Source: Lawsonella sp012842085 (GTDB lineage: Bacteria; Actinomycetota; Actinomycetes; Mycobacteriales; Mycobacteriaceae). From it: DNA of 64,000 bases. Location of the stretch: contig DAINXV010000003.1 in the NCBI GenBank assembly GCA_036749735.1, positions 62,001-126,000 on the forward strand. The letters run 5' to 3'. Below are positions 46,350 to 55,694 of the stretch, one piece after another. A program made the translations under genes and the position numbers. The notes beneath the pieces were generated by a model. That model made no database searches. It was not told where the DNA came from and was given only the letters and a program-made list of their open reading frames with translations. Within the stretch, counting starts at the first letter, position 1; each line of letters begins with the position of its first letter.

Positions 46350-47369
46350 ATGACGACTTCCGCGAATATTAAACGTTCTGGCGCTGATGCATTGCATCCG
46401 CTGCCCCCACAACCCAAACTGACTGAGAATCCTTTCCGCCCTGACCAGTGGCGCACTGTGCCAGGTTTTGAGGATCTCACCGATGTTACGTACCACCGGC
46501 ATGTCGGAGAGGGCCGCGCTAATGCGATTGTGCGGATTGCGTTTAACCGTCCGGAGGTTCACAACGCTTTCCGGCCGCACACAGTTGACGAGTTGCTGCG
46601 AGTGCTCGACCATGCCCGGTGCTCTGCCGATATTGGAGTGGTGCTGTTGACGGGTAATGGTCCGAGCCCGAAGAACGGCGGTTGGGCTTTCTGCTCTGGC
46701 GGTGATCAACGGATTCGCGGAAAATCCGGATACCAGTACGCCACCGAAGATGAGCAGGGCGCTCCCCAGGGGGACGATATGTCCACAGTGGATGCGGTGC
46801 GAGCGAAGGCAGAAGGCGGACGCCTGCACATTCTGGAAGCACAGCGGCTGATCCGTACCATGCCAAAGATTGTGATCTGTTTGGTGAATGGTTGGGCAGC
46901 TGGGGGCGGACACTCGCTCCATGTTGTGAGCGATCTGACGTTAGCTAGTGAGGAATGTGCCCGCTTCAAGCAGACGGATGCGGATGTGGGCAGTTTTGAT
47001 GCCGGCTTCGGCAGTGCCTATCTGGCGAAACAAGTAGGACAAAAACGGGCACGAGAGATTTTCTTTTTGGGCCGCAGCTATACCGCTCAAGAAATGTTTG
47101 AGATGGGGGCTGTCAATGAGGTTGTCCCGCACGCTGAATTGGAGAATGTTGCGGTGGAGTGGGCGCGGGTTATTAACCGGAAGTCCCCGACTGCTCAGCG
47201 CATGCTCAAGTTTGCTTTCAACTTGGCTGATGACGGTATGGTGGGGCAGCAGGTTTTTGCTGGGGAAGCGACTCGTTTGGCCTATATGACGGATGAAGCG
47301 GCGGAAGGTCGGGAAGCTTTTCTGGAGAAGCGAACACCGGAGTGGGACGAGTTCCCGTTCTACTACTAA
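46350..47369 (+). CDS. menB: 1,4-Dihydroxy-2-naphthoyl-CoA synthase
   Basis: 339 residues, the long actinobacterial form with an N-terminal extension of about 35 residues. It cyclises o-succinylbenzoyl-CoA. The crotonase fold shows AFNRPEVHNAFRPHTV, the oxyanion-hole segments CSGGDQRIRG and NGWAAGGGHSLHV, and the DVGSFDAGFGSAYLA and MGAVNEVVPH motifs typical of MenB. It diverges from menC and is followed by an AT-rich gap before pitA. Confidence 0.95.
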   Translation: MTTSANIKRSGADALHPLPPQPKLTENPFRPDQWRTVPGFEDLTDVTYHRHVGEGRANAIVRIAFNRPEVHNAFRPHTVDELLRVLDHARCSADIGVVLLTGNGPSPKNGGWAFCSGGDQRIRGKSGYQYATEDEQGAPQGDDMSTVDAVRAKAEGGRLHILEAQRLIRTMPKIVICLVNGWAAGGGHSLHVVSDLTLASEECARFKQTDADVGSFDAGFGSAYLAKQVGQKRAREIFFLGRSYTAQEMFEMGAVNEVVPHAELENVAVEWARVINRKSPTAQRMLKFAFNLADDGMVGQQVFAGEATRLAYMTDEAAEGREAFLEKRTPEWDEFPFYY

Positions 47370-47713
47370 CTGAAACCCCTTTTAGTAACCTTGTGTTCAC
47401 TTAATTTTCATCATTCCCTTCAGTTTTAAGCAAATGTTTCTTATTTTGTTTATTAAAAAACACCTTGTGTTGCCATAGAGGATTGCTCTAGCAGCACATT
47501 TGAGAATGAGAGGGGAATCACTCTCACTTTCGTGTTTTTTAATTATGTTGTGCGGCAACGTTTCTCGTTTTAAGAAATATTCTTGTAACCTTATGGAAAC
47601 CTTACTAATTATGTTGCGCTACAGCATTTTTAGAGGTTTTAGACGGTTAGCTAAGTTAAATATAGGGTTAACGCAATTGAGAAAGGTTAAAGGTTGGAGA
47701 ATAATCACTGCAT
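47370..47713 (+). promoter_or_regulatory. AT-rich regulatory gap between menB and pitA
   Basis: No coding frame is supported in these 344 bases, which are much richer in A and T than the neighbours. It contains two direct repeats: ACCTTGTGTT at 47388 and 47462, and TAATTATGTTG at 47540 and 47606. A row of 11-base units GTTCACT.../TTTCATC... at 47395-47416 resembles a PHO box. A weak promoter pair (TTAGAC at 47639, 16 bases, TATAGG at 47661) precedes the GTG of pitA by about 50 bp. Confidence 0.45.
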
Positions 47714-49033
47714 GTGAGCCCTGATTTGATTATTCTCTGCCTAGTAGTCGCTACGGCTTTAGCCTTCGACTTTACTAATGGCTTCCATGACACCGGCAAC
47801 GCCATGGCTACCTCCATCGCCACCGGTGCCCTCAAACCAAAAGTTGCAGTTACTCTCTCGGCAGTCCTCAACCTGGTTGGCGCCTTCCTCTCCATTGAAG
47901 TTGCCACCACCGTCGCCAAAGGAATCGTCAACCTCGACAAAGTACCTGTTGCTGCTGACGGCAAGAACCACCTGCTGCTCCTCATCGTGTTTTGCGGTTT
48001 AGTAGGCGGCATTCTGTGGAACTTACTCACCTGGCTATTTGGCCTCCCCTCGAGCTCCTCCCACGCTCTCTTTGGTGGCCTAGTTGGAGCGGCCCTCATC
48101 TCGCTGGGAACAGGGGGCGTCGTCTGGGGTGGCGTCGTCGGCAAGGTTATGATTCCGGCCTTCCTCGCACCCTTCATCGCTGGCCTGGTCTCCACCGTGG
48201 GCACCTGGCTGGTTTACCGCATCACCCAGAAAGTGCCCGACAAGAAGAAGATTCAGGGATTCCGGTGGGGGCAGATCCTCTCCGCTTCCCTCGTCTCCCT
48301 TTCTCACGGCACCAATGACGCCCAAAAAACAATGGGCGTTATTTTTCTGTCCCTCCTGGCTTACGGATACGTTCAACCGGACTCGGAAATTCCCGCCTGG
48401 GTTAAGATCTCCTGTGCTGCGGCGATTGCCCTCGGCACCTATGTCGGTGGCTGGCGCGTCATTCGCACTCTCGGAAAAGGCCTCGTAGAAATCGAATCAC
48501 CGCAGGGCATGGCTGCAGAAATGGCCTCCGCCGCCATCATCCTCACCTCCTCCCACTTCGGCCTGGCACTCTCCACCACCCACGTCGCCACCGGCTCCAT
48601 CATGGGCACCGGCTTGGGACGTAAAGGAGCAGAAGTTCGCTGGGGTGTTGCCGGACGCATGGCCATAGCCTGGGTTATTACCCTGCCGGCCGCAGCCATC
48701 ATGGGAGCACTCACCTGGCTGGTTGGACACTACGTGGGACTGCACAACGAACTAGTTGGCGTCATCGTAGTGTTTGTCATTCTGGTGGCCAGCTCCGCAT
48801 ACATCTACATGCACTCCCGCAAGGCTCCCGTCAACTCCAAGAACGTCAACGATGAGTGGGAAGAAGACGAGCTCAACAAGGTTGAACTCCACCCCAACCA
48901 CCACGATGCAGAAACGGAAGACCCCGAAGCAGTGGCCGTCGCCACCGCTCGCGGACACCTACCGCCCGACCCCGTCGACGACAACGCCGACGATAAAGAC
49001 ACCACCGAGACCGCAGAAGGAGGCGACAAATAA
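47714..49033 (+). CDS. pitA: Low-affinity inorganic phosphate transporter
   Basis: 439 residues from a GTG. It imports phosphate with a cation across the membrane. The PiT signatures FDFTNGFHDTGNAMATSIAT near the N-terminus and SLSHGTNDAQKTMGVI in the second half are intact, with about ten membrane helices between and around them. The C-terminal 75 residues are acidic and soluble. It heads an operon with the next two genes, the same order as Rv0545c-Rv0543c, and may be controlled by RegX3. Confidence 0.95.
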   Translation: MSPDLIILCLVVATALAFDFTNGFHDTGNAMATSIATGALKPKVAVTLSAVLNLVGAFLSIEVATTVAKGIVNLDKVPVAADGKNHLLLLIVFCGLVGGILWNLLTWLFGLPSSSSHALFGGLVGAALISLGTGGVVWGGVVGKVMIPAFLAPFIAGLVSTVGTWLVYRITQKVPDKKKIQGFRWGQILSASLVSLSHGTNDAQKTMGVIFLSLLAYGYVQPDSEIPAWVKISCAAAIALGTYVGGWRVIRTLGKGLVEIESPQGMAAEMASAAIILTSSHFGLALSTTHVATGSIMGTGLGRKGAEVRWGVAGRMAIAWVITLPAAAIMGALTWLVGHYVGLHNELVGVIVVFVILVASSAYIYMHSRKAPVNSKNVNDEWEEDELNKVELHPNHHDAETEDPEAVAVATARGHLPPDPVDDNADDKDTTETAEGGDK

Positions 49034-49329
49034 TGTTGATGCACACGCTGGAAAACCTCCCAGCCGTAATTATTGCTGGTCTGGCTTTCGGTGCTGGTCT
49101 GCCCGCCATTTTTGCCATCGCAATGTGGGCACAGTCCGGCCAAACTAAAACCCTCGCTGACGGCACCATTGTGGAGACAAAGAAAGCTCCGCTCCCCATG
49201 CGGATCCTTGCTTACATTCTTTACTTCGTGATTTTGGCCTCAGTAGTTATTGGAGTCCTTTGGATCTCCCAGCACTTCCTCTACGTCACCTTCGGTCTCG
49301 ATATTTTCGGCACTGGCGGACAGGGATAA
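49033..49329 (+). CDS. Small membrane protein (Rv0544c-like)
   Basis: 98 residues, with GAAGGAGG upstream and a TAATG overlap with pitA. Two transmembrane helices (about 12-31 and 57-78) flank a polar loop (QSGQTKTLADGTIVETKKA). It is conserved next to pitA in mycobacteria (Rv0544c). The function is unknown; a small partner of PitA is a guess from context. Confidence 0.75.
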   Translation: MLMHTLENLPAVIIAGLAFGAGLPAIFAIAMWAQSGQTKTLADGTIVETKKAPLPMRILAYILYFVILASVVIGVLWISQHFLYVTFGLDIFGTGGQG

Positions 49330-49338
49330 GGCACTGAC

Positions 49339-49749
49339 ATGAACGACAAACCTGAAACCCAGCAATCACCCCTGGTCGAAAGAATCCTCTCGTGGCTTGA
49401 TCGCGGCTACCCTGCAGGCGTGCCACCCCAGGATCGTTTCGCTGTCGGAGCATTGCTCCGCAACCGTTTGAGCGATGCAGAACTCGCCAATATTGTGCGG
49501 CGTATGGCGGAAAGCCACCGGGTAGACGAGTGGTTTAGCCACAAACCCGTCACCGAAGAAGACATTGCGCGCTACATCCGCAAAGTCACCGACGGCACCC
49601 CCACAGACGACGACGTGCAGCGCGTGTCGGCACGACTTGCCGCCGCCGGTTGGCCTCTCTGGGGACTGGACGCCCAAGATGAAGATGACCGTGCTGCCAG
49701 TACTCGCCGTCACCGCTCTTCGAAAGACACCACTGCGCAGGACGACTAA
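49339..49749 (+). CDS. DUF3349 family protein (Rv0543c-like)
   Basis: 136 residues, soluble, mainly helical. RILSWLDRGYPAGVPPQDRFAV, IRKVTDGTPTDDDVQRVSARLAAAGWPL is the usual pattern of DUF3349. The C-terminal 25 residues are a charged extension. It lies 9 bp after the membrane protein, between pitA and menE, as in M. tuberculosis. The function is unknown. Confidence 0.85.
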   Translation: MNDKPETQQSPLVERILSWLDRGYPAGVPPQDRFAVGALLRNRLSDAELANIVRRMAESHRVDEWFSHKPVTEEDIARYIRKVTDGTPTDDDVQRVSARLAAAGWPLWGLDAQDEDDRAASTRRHRSSKDTTAQDD

Positions 49750-49795
49750 CCTTTTAGCTAGACACTCCTGATTGACACTCCCGAATGGTGGATCA

Positions 49796-51010
49796 ATGAC
49801 GCTACGCTGCTTGCCCCTGACCTCCACTGCGGCAAGCATTGCCGAATGCACCCCCTATTTGCGGGAAATCCTGGATCCCACGTCGCAGAACGTCTACTAC
49901 CCCACGGCGAAGGACACACAAAGCCTGCCACCGGCGGCACAGGACACTACCCCCTCCCCCGGCACCAGCCTGGTGATTGCCACCTCCGGCACCACCGGCA
50001 CCCCCAAACTGGCCCAATTGGGAGCCTCCCAGCTACGTGCCTCCGCCACCGCCACCCACCAGGTCTTAGGCGGCCCCGGCGCTTGGCTACTAGCCTTGCC
50101 ACCGCACCACATTGCAGGATTGCAGGTACTTCTGCGCTCCCTGGCAGCTGGATACGATCCCCAAATTCAAGACATCCGCACCGGATTCTCCCCGCACGGG
50201 TTCGCCACTGCCACCGCCGCCCTCCTGGAACGCACTCCGGATGCCCGCCACTACACCAGTCTGGTTCCCACACAGCTCCACAAACTGCTCACTGGTGACC
50301 CCAGTGACCCTCACATTTCGGCAGCGCAAGAAGCTTTAACCCACTATGACGCCATTTTGGTGGGAGGTGCTGCCCTCTCCCCCGACCTCGCCACACAGGC
50401 CCGCGAACAAGGCATCAACATCGTCACCACCTATGGCTCCTCCGAAACCGCCGGTGGCTGTGTTTACAACGGCCGCCCACTGCCCGGCGCAGCAGTCCAC
50501 ATTGATGACACCGGCCGGATTTGGTTAGGTGGCGGCACCATTGCCCACGGGTATTTGGGGCTGCCGGACCATCCGGCGTGGCAGAAACCGGGCTGGTTCC
50601 GCACCGACGACCACGGGCACTGGGAAGAAGATAAACACAGGGAGGAAGACCCCACCGGCGCTGACAAAGTACTGGTGGTGGATGGGCGTATGGATGCCGC
50701 TATCCAAAGTGGTGGACTCACCATATTCCCGCGAATCGTGGAGGAACACCTAAACCGCCACCCAGACATCGCGGCTGCGGCAGTGCTGGGGCTTCCCGAC
50801 GCACGACTGGGAGAAAAAGTTGCTGCCGTGGTTGTTCCCCGCAGTGTAGAGACTGCTGCCGAGCTTACTGTCTCGGCTCTCCGCGAGTGGCTCATCGCAG
50901 CTGGTTTAGACAAAACTGCCACGCCGCGCACCGTCATCCCCCGCTCCTCTTTGCCCACCAAAGGCATCGGCAAAATCGACTACCGCACGCTCCGAGAAGA
51001 ACTGCAATAA
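49796..51010 (+). CDS. menE: o-Succinylbenzoate-CoA ligase
   Basis: 404 residues, ATG at 49796 after GGTGG; the frame's earlier TTG is not needed. This adenylate-forming enzyme activates o-succinylbenzoate with ATP and CoA. The P-loop ATSGTTGTPK, TTYGSSETAGG, the hinge WFRTDDHG...DGRMDAAIQSGG, and the C-terminal Lys segment PTKGIGKIDY are present. An unusual acidic insertion (EEDKHREEDPTGAD) lies in the hinge region. It is followed closely by menA. Confidence 0.93.
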   Translation: MTLRCLPLTSTAASIAECTPYLREILDPTSQNVYYPTAKDTQSLPPAAQDTTPSPGTSLVIATSGTTGTPKLAQLGASQLRASATATHQVLGGPGAWLLALPPHHIAGLQVLLRSLAAGYDPQIQDIRTGFSPHGFATATAALLERTPDARHYTSLVPTQLHKLLTGDPSDPHISAAQEALTHYDAILVGGAALSPDLATQAREQGINIVTTYGSSETAGGCVYNGRPLPGAAVHIDDTGRIWLGGGTIAHGYLGLPDHPAWQKPGWFRTDDHGHWEEDKHREEDPTGADKVLVVDGRMDAAIQSGGLTIFPRIVEEHLNRHPDIAAAAVLGLPDARLGEKVAAVVVPRSVETAAELTVSALREWLIAAGLDKTATPRTVIPRSSLPTKGIGKIDYRTLREELQ

Positions 51011-51018
51011 TAGGCACC

Positions 51019-51957
51019 ATGGCTAAAAATTCTCCCTACACCGCAACTTTCAACGACTGGCTCATTGGCGCTCGGACACACACCTGGCCGAACGCTATAG
51101 CTCCGGTCGTGGTAGGAACTGCCGTTGCTATCCGGCACCTGGGCGGCACTTGGGCGACCTCCAGTGAACTGATTTGGGTGCGCGCCCTGCTCGCCATGAT
51201 TGTGGCGTGGTCGCTTATTGTGGGGGTGAACTTCGCCAACGACTATTCGGACGGTATTCGCGGAACAGACGACGAGGAGCGGGTCGGGCCGCAGCGGCTG
51301 ACGGGCTCGGGCCTAGCCAACCCCAAACATGTGAAACTTGCTGCTTTCGGTTTCTTTGGCATCGCCGGAGTGGTGGGGTCCATCCTCTCCATCATTTCGG
51401 GATTCTGGTGGCTTATCCTGATCGGAATTCTGTGTGTCTTGGCGGCCTGGTTCTACACCGGCGGCAAACACCCCTACGGATACATGGGCCTGGGGGAAGT
51501 GATGGTCTTCATCTTCTTCGGGCTGGTGGCTGTGATGGGCACTGAGCTCACCCAAGTGGGTCGCATCAGCTGGGAGGGCGCACTGGCAGCGTGTGCAGTG
51601 GGGGCCTTCTCTGCTGCGAACAATGTGGTCAACAATTTGCGGGATATCCCCTCCGACCGAGAGTCGGGCAAGATGACCTTGGCGGTGAAGCTGGGGGATG
51701 AGCGGACGCGGATTCTTTATGCCGTGTTGGTGTTTGGGGCATTTGGCCTCAGCATTGTGATGGCCGTCAGTACCCCCTGGACGCTGCTGGCTTTGTTGGC
51801 CTTGCCGCTTGCGCGGAAGGGATACCAGCCCATTAAAAATGGGGAAACGGGGCCGGCGCTAATTGCCTCCCTGCGGCATTCCGGTAAAGCGATGCTGGTA
51901 TGGTCACTGCTACTAGGAATTGGATTCATTTTGGGAGGTGCCCCATGGGTCGGTTAA
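51019..51957 (+). CDS. menA: 1,4-Dihydroxy-2-naphthoate polyprenyltransferase
   Basis: 312-residue integral membrane enzyme that attaches the prenyl chain to DHNA. The start ATG at 51019 lies 8 bp after menE; the frame's upstream part is a menE shadow. The first Asp-rich motif NFANDYSDGIRGTDDEER and the second NNLRDIPSDRESGK are intact, with about eight helices. It overlaps a small membrane-protein gene by 13 bp. Confidence 0.95.
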   Translation: MAKNSPYTATFNDWLIGARTHTWPNAIAPVVVGTAVAIRHLGGTWATSSELIWVRALLAMIVAWSLIVGVNFANDYSDGIRGTDDEERVGPQRLTGSGLANPKHVKLAAFGFFGIAGVVGSILSIISGFWWLILIGILCVLAAWFYTGGKHPYGYMGLGEVMVFIFFGLVAVMGTELTQVGRISWEGALAACAVGAFSAANNVVNNLRDIPSDRESGKMTLAVKLGDERTRILYAVLVFGAFGLSIVMAVSTPWTLLALLALPLARKGYQPIKNGETGPALIASLRHSGKAMLVWSLLLGIGFILGGAPWVG

Positions 51958-52106
51958 TTCTGATACTGGCAGTTATTGCAGTACTGGTGATGGTGTATTT
52001 CGCTTTCCGCCCCCAGCGCAAAAATGATCCCGACTCGTCCGACTACCGGAACGACAATCGTCCACTCGGGCCCGACGACGATCCCGACTTTCTTCGTAAA
52101 CTGTAA
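51945..52106 (+). CDS. Small single-pass membrane protein after menA
   Basis: 53 residues from an ATG at 51945 with GGAGG seven bases upstream, overlapping the menA end. One N-terminal transmembrane helix (residues 4-22, LILILAVIAVLVMVYFAF) is followed by a polar, Asp/Arg/Pro-rich tail of about 30 residues. I do not recognise a family. Translational coupling suggests it works with MenA or the quinone membrane pool. Confidence 0.6.
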   Translation: MGRLILILAVIAVLVMVYFAFRPQRKNDPDSSDYRNDNRPLGPDDDPDFLRKL

Positions 52107-52368
52107 TCAAATAAAAAGTTGCCAGAAGTTCCCGACTAGCGGCAGATCGGTGACGGAATTAAATTCCCCTCCGATATTCGCCCTGTGCGCACTAATTGGC
52201 AGGTCATGCCCCTGTCAATAAAAGCTGCTAGCTGAATCAATTAACTAAAACCTTTCAGAGAACGTATATTCGCACGTCAGAGCACAAATTTCAGCCCTAT
52301 TCTTCGATACTCTGATATCCAGACGGTTCTTACCACCGTTAGAAGAACTCTGCGTGAGGAGCACTTAA

Positions 52369-55300
52369 ATGGCTTTTGCCAACAAACGACCTCTGAAACG
52401 GGTTGTTTCACTGGCAAGTGCCGTAGCTCTGAGTCTGGCTGTCATGGTGCCTATGGGCGCACCAGCTACAGCAGCGCCTCAAGCTGCGTCAAGCAACCAG
52501 TGGATTAAACCTACAAACTATAAATTCCCGGGCAACGACGGGAAGAAACACAAAATTACATGGGATAGATATAGCTACAAAATAGATGGAGAACGCCTCA
52601 ATATTTGGTCCGGCGAAGTCCACTATTGGCGACTCCCCTCCCCCCAAACCTGGCGCGATATTCTCCAAAAGATGAAGGCCAACGGTTTCAACGCCGTCTC
52701 CTTCTACTTTTTCTGGGGGTACCACCAGAGCCACTCTGGCGGCCCCATCGACTTCACCGGGGTACGCGACATGGATCTGCTGCTGAAGATGGCAGCAGAA
52801 GAGGGCCTTTACGTCATTGCCCGCCCTGGACCGTACATTAACGCGGAAGTATCCATGGGCGGCATGCCAGCATGGCAGTCCCGCCAGCGCACTCCCACCC
52901 GCACCCCGTGGGATGCCCAAAGCTGGCAGGAGCAGCGCGCCTGGCTGAAGGCCATCAACAAGATTATTGCCAAACACCAGGTCACCAATGGTGGTGGTTC
53001 GGTCATTATGTACCAGGCCGAAAACGAGGAGCTTTTCTCCATCGGCGAGTACGAGCGCTACGTCACCAAGATTGTGGACGCAGCCAAGGAAGACGGCATT
53101 ACTGTTCCCATCTTCCACAACGACTGGGCTCCCGTACACAACTGGGCGTACACCACCGACCGCACTGGTTTAGACGTTTACTCCTATGACGATTACCCGA
53201 TTCGTTTCGACTGCTCCGCGGAGCGGCAGGAACTGCGGGACCACAATTGGCATATCGATCACGCGTTTGCGCCCACCAACTCTCCCCGCTTCATTGCGGA
53301 GGCACAAGGTGGCGCCTTCACCCCCTGGGGTGCGTCCTTCAACGCGTCCGCCTGTGATGAATTCGTGGACGGTAACTTCTACCGCCAGTGGAGCGCCCTC
53401 AACAACGGCGCTGGCGTCACCGCCTTCAACTACTACATGATTTTCGGTGGCACCAACTGGGGTTGGACAGGATCCGCACACTCCGGATTCACCTCCTACG
53501 ACTATGGCGCTTCCATTACGGAAGACCGCAACATGCGCGACAAAATGTCCATCCAGAAAGAAAACGGATACTTCTACCGCGCATTCCCGCAGCTCACACA
53601 CATGAAGACGGATGATGCTCCGCCTGCTATCAATGTGTTCGGCGGGAAAGTGAAGAGCTACCAGCGCTCTGGTGTCGGAATGAAGCAGTACTCCATGTCG
53701 GGGAAGGGCTCGAAGTACATGGCATTCCGGCTGAAGAGCTCCAACGATGAGACTCTCACCAAGTTCAACACGGCGATCGACACCTATGGCCCCAACGGCC
53801 AGCCGGTGACGTTCTCCAAGGTCCCGCAGGAAGGCCAACTGGTTATCCACGGCCGCGATGCACTGCAGATTCCCATCGACTTCAAGATTGGTAACTGGGG
53901 AGCCTACTACTCCACCGGCCACCTCTTCCTGAACACGGTGCTGCAGCAAGGACCTACTGCAGTACTCACTGGCACTGCTGGTGACCGTGGCGAAATCGTT
54001 TTGGATGCCCCGGCCAAGCCGCGGGTGAAAACCAAGAACAAGTCCGTCACCCACGTGTGGGATAAGGACAAGAAGCAGCTGCGTATCAACTACGACTGGG
54101 GCTTCCCCTACGACATCAAGGTGTCCATGAAGGGCAAGCAAACCCTCACGCTACGCATTGCTGACCGCGCCAGCCTGGTGCGGTCCTGGTCGCCCATGAA
54201 CTGGCTGAAAGGCAAGAAACAGCCCATGCTGGTGGAGAATGCGGACCTGGTTCGCTCCGTCCGCTACGAGGGCAACACTGCTCACCTAGTGGGTTCCACC
54301 ACCAAGCCACAGACCATCAAACTGTGGTTGCCGAAGGGCATCACCAAGGCCACCTGGAATGGCCAAACCCTGCCCCTCCAGAAGCACGGAACCGTCACCA
54401 CCGCTGGTCTCCCCGGACCTGCCAAGGTGAACATTCCGAAGCTCAACTGGGTGAAGAAGGAGGAAAACTTCGAGGCCAATCCCAAGTTTGACGACTCCAA
54501 GTGGCGAGTGGCAGACGTGCAGCAAGCGGAGCAGTTCCGCCAACAGAAGTCCATCTTCCAGGATGTGCAACTGTCCTCCAACCTGTACGGATTCCACCAC
54601 GGTGACATTTGGTACCGCGCCCACTACACGGCCGCTAAAGATGACCCAGACCTCTGGTTTAAGGCCTTCGGTGCGGAAGGATCCAACTTCCTGCTATGGG
54701 TGAACGGCAAATACATTGGCGCTTCCACTGCGGTGAAAGGCAGCTTTGCTGACCAAGAGCCCGGGGAGGAAGGCTCCGCCGACCCGATTGCTAACCTGGT
54801 AGCCAGCCCCCAGACTGCCACCTTCAAGCTGCCGAAAGGCACTGTGAAGAAGGGCGAAAAGGTGGTTGTGAGTGTGCTGCTCCGCAACAACGGACAGCGC
54901 GTGGACTGGGAGGGCCTCGGTAACTCGCAGCACGCTTCCGGCATTCTGGATGCCCGCCTCGGCAACGACGGCAAGGTGGTCTGGAAACTGCAGGGTATTA
55001 AGGGTGGCGAAAACCCAGCGGATAAGGCGCGCGGCCTCTACAACAATGGTGGCCTCTACGGTGAGCGCGCCGGCTGGTACCTGCCCGGATTCGATGATTC
55101 CAAGTGGCGGCCAGCCAAGAACATGCACGCCCGTAAAGCCGGCGTGACCTGGTACCGCAGTGATTTCAATCTGAACTTCCCGAAGGGCCAAGACGTAATG
55201 TTGCGTCTCAATATTCACTCCAAGCGGTTCGATAATGGCCGCCAGGATGATGCCCGTACCGTGATGTTCATTAACGGTTGGAACGTAGGAACCTGGGTGG

Positions 55301-55536
55301 GCAATGTGGGACCGCAGAAGTCCTTCACCATCCCGGCTGGTGTTCTGAACCCCAACGGCAAAAATGAGATTGCGATTGCGGTGACCGCGGAAGCCGCTGG
55401 TTACGGTCCGGAAAATATCCAGCTGTCCCAGATCGGCAACTGGTTGGGCTCTGTGCCGTACGTGCCCAATAAGGCCCCTACCTACCCGCAGTTACGAAAG
55501 AATCTGCTGGCGGTAATGCCTGCAAAGCGCGGCTAA
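52369..55536 (+). CDS. Secreted GH35 beta-galactosidase
   Basis: 1055 residues. GTGAGGAG lies before the ATG. The signal peptide ends near ATAAPQA (about residue 37). The GH35 barrel follows: WSGEVHYWRLP, FNAVSFYFFWGYHQ, ARPGPYINAEVSMGGMPAW, the acid/base region MYQAENE (Glu218/Glu220) and the probable nucleophile Glu311 in FIAEAQGG. C-terminal jelly-roll domains carry two FDDSKWR repeats. There is no sortase motif or anchor at the C-terminus, so it is probably released. It would remove terminal galactose from glycans outside the cell. It stands as a single gene with a perfect hairpin after it. Confidence 0.92.
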   Translation: MAFANKRPLKRVVSLASAVALSLAVMVPMGAPATAAPQAASSNQWIKPTNYKFPGNDGKKHKITWDRYSYKIDGERLNIWSGEVHYWRLPSPQTWRDILQKMKANGFNAVSFYFFWGYHQSHSGGPIDFTGVRDMDLLLKMAAEEGLYVIARPGPYINAEVSMGGMPAWQSRQRTPTRTPWDAQSWQEQRAWLKAINKIIAKHQVTNGGGSVIMYQAENEELFSIGEYERYVTKIVDAAKEDGITVPIFHNDWAPVHNWAYTTDRTGLDVYSYDDYPIRFDCSAERQELRDHNWHIDHAFAPTNSPRFIAEAQGGAFTPWGASFNASACDEFVDGNFYRQWSALNNGAGVTAFNYYMIFGGTNWGWTGSAHSGFTSYDYGASITEDRNMRDKMSIQKENGYFYRAFPQLTHMKTDDAPPAINVFGGKVKSYQRSGVGMKQYSMSGKGSKYMAFRLKSSNDETLTKFNTAIDTYGPNGQPVTFSKVPQEGQLVIHGRDALQIPIDFKIGNWGAYYSTGHLFLNTVLQQGPTAVLTGTAGDRGEIVLDAPAKPRVKTKNKSVTHVWDKDKKQLRINYDWGFPYDIKVSMKGKQTLTLRIADRASLVRSWSPMNWLKGKKQPMLVENADLVRSVRYEGNTAHLVGSTTKPQTIKLWLPKGITKATWNGQTLPLQKHGTVTTAGLPGPAKVNIPKLNWVKKEENFEANPKFDDSKWRVADVQQAEQFRQQKSIFQDVQLSSNLYGFHHGDIWYRAHYTAAKDDPDLWFKAFGAEGSNFLLWVNGKYIGASTAVKGSFADQEPGEEGSADPIANLVASPQTATFKLPKGTVKKGEKVVVSVLLRNNGQRVDWEGLGNSQHASGILDARLGNDGKVVWKLQGIKGGENPADKARGLYNNGGLYGERAGWYLPGFDDSKWRPAKNMHARKAGVTWYRSDFNLNFPKGQDVMLRLNIHSKRFDNGRQDDARTVMFINGWNVGTWVGNVGPQKSFTIPAGVLNPNGKNEIAIAVTAEAAGYGPENIQLSQIGNWLGSVPYVPNKAPTYPQLRKNLLAVMPAKRG

Positions 55537-55568
55537 ACGCATAATCGCACAACATACAACTACATAGC

Positions 55569-55603
55569 AGTGGGGTGCAGATAGCTACTATCTGCACCCC
55601 ACT
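55569..55603. terminator. Bidirectional hairpin between the GH35 gene and the histidine phosphatase
   Basis: Fifteen-base perfect arms (AGTGGGGTGCAGATA and complement) around a 5-base loop, between convergent genes. No long T run follows on either side. Confidence 0.75.
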
Positions 55604-55694
55604 TGCATGTTATGAATTTATATCGGTTGAACAGCCAACCGCATTTCTAGCTGCGCATCGAGCTGTGCCGCTCGCGATGCCGTCGGCCGTGCCG

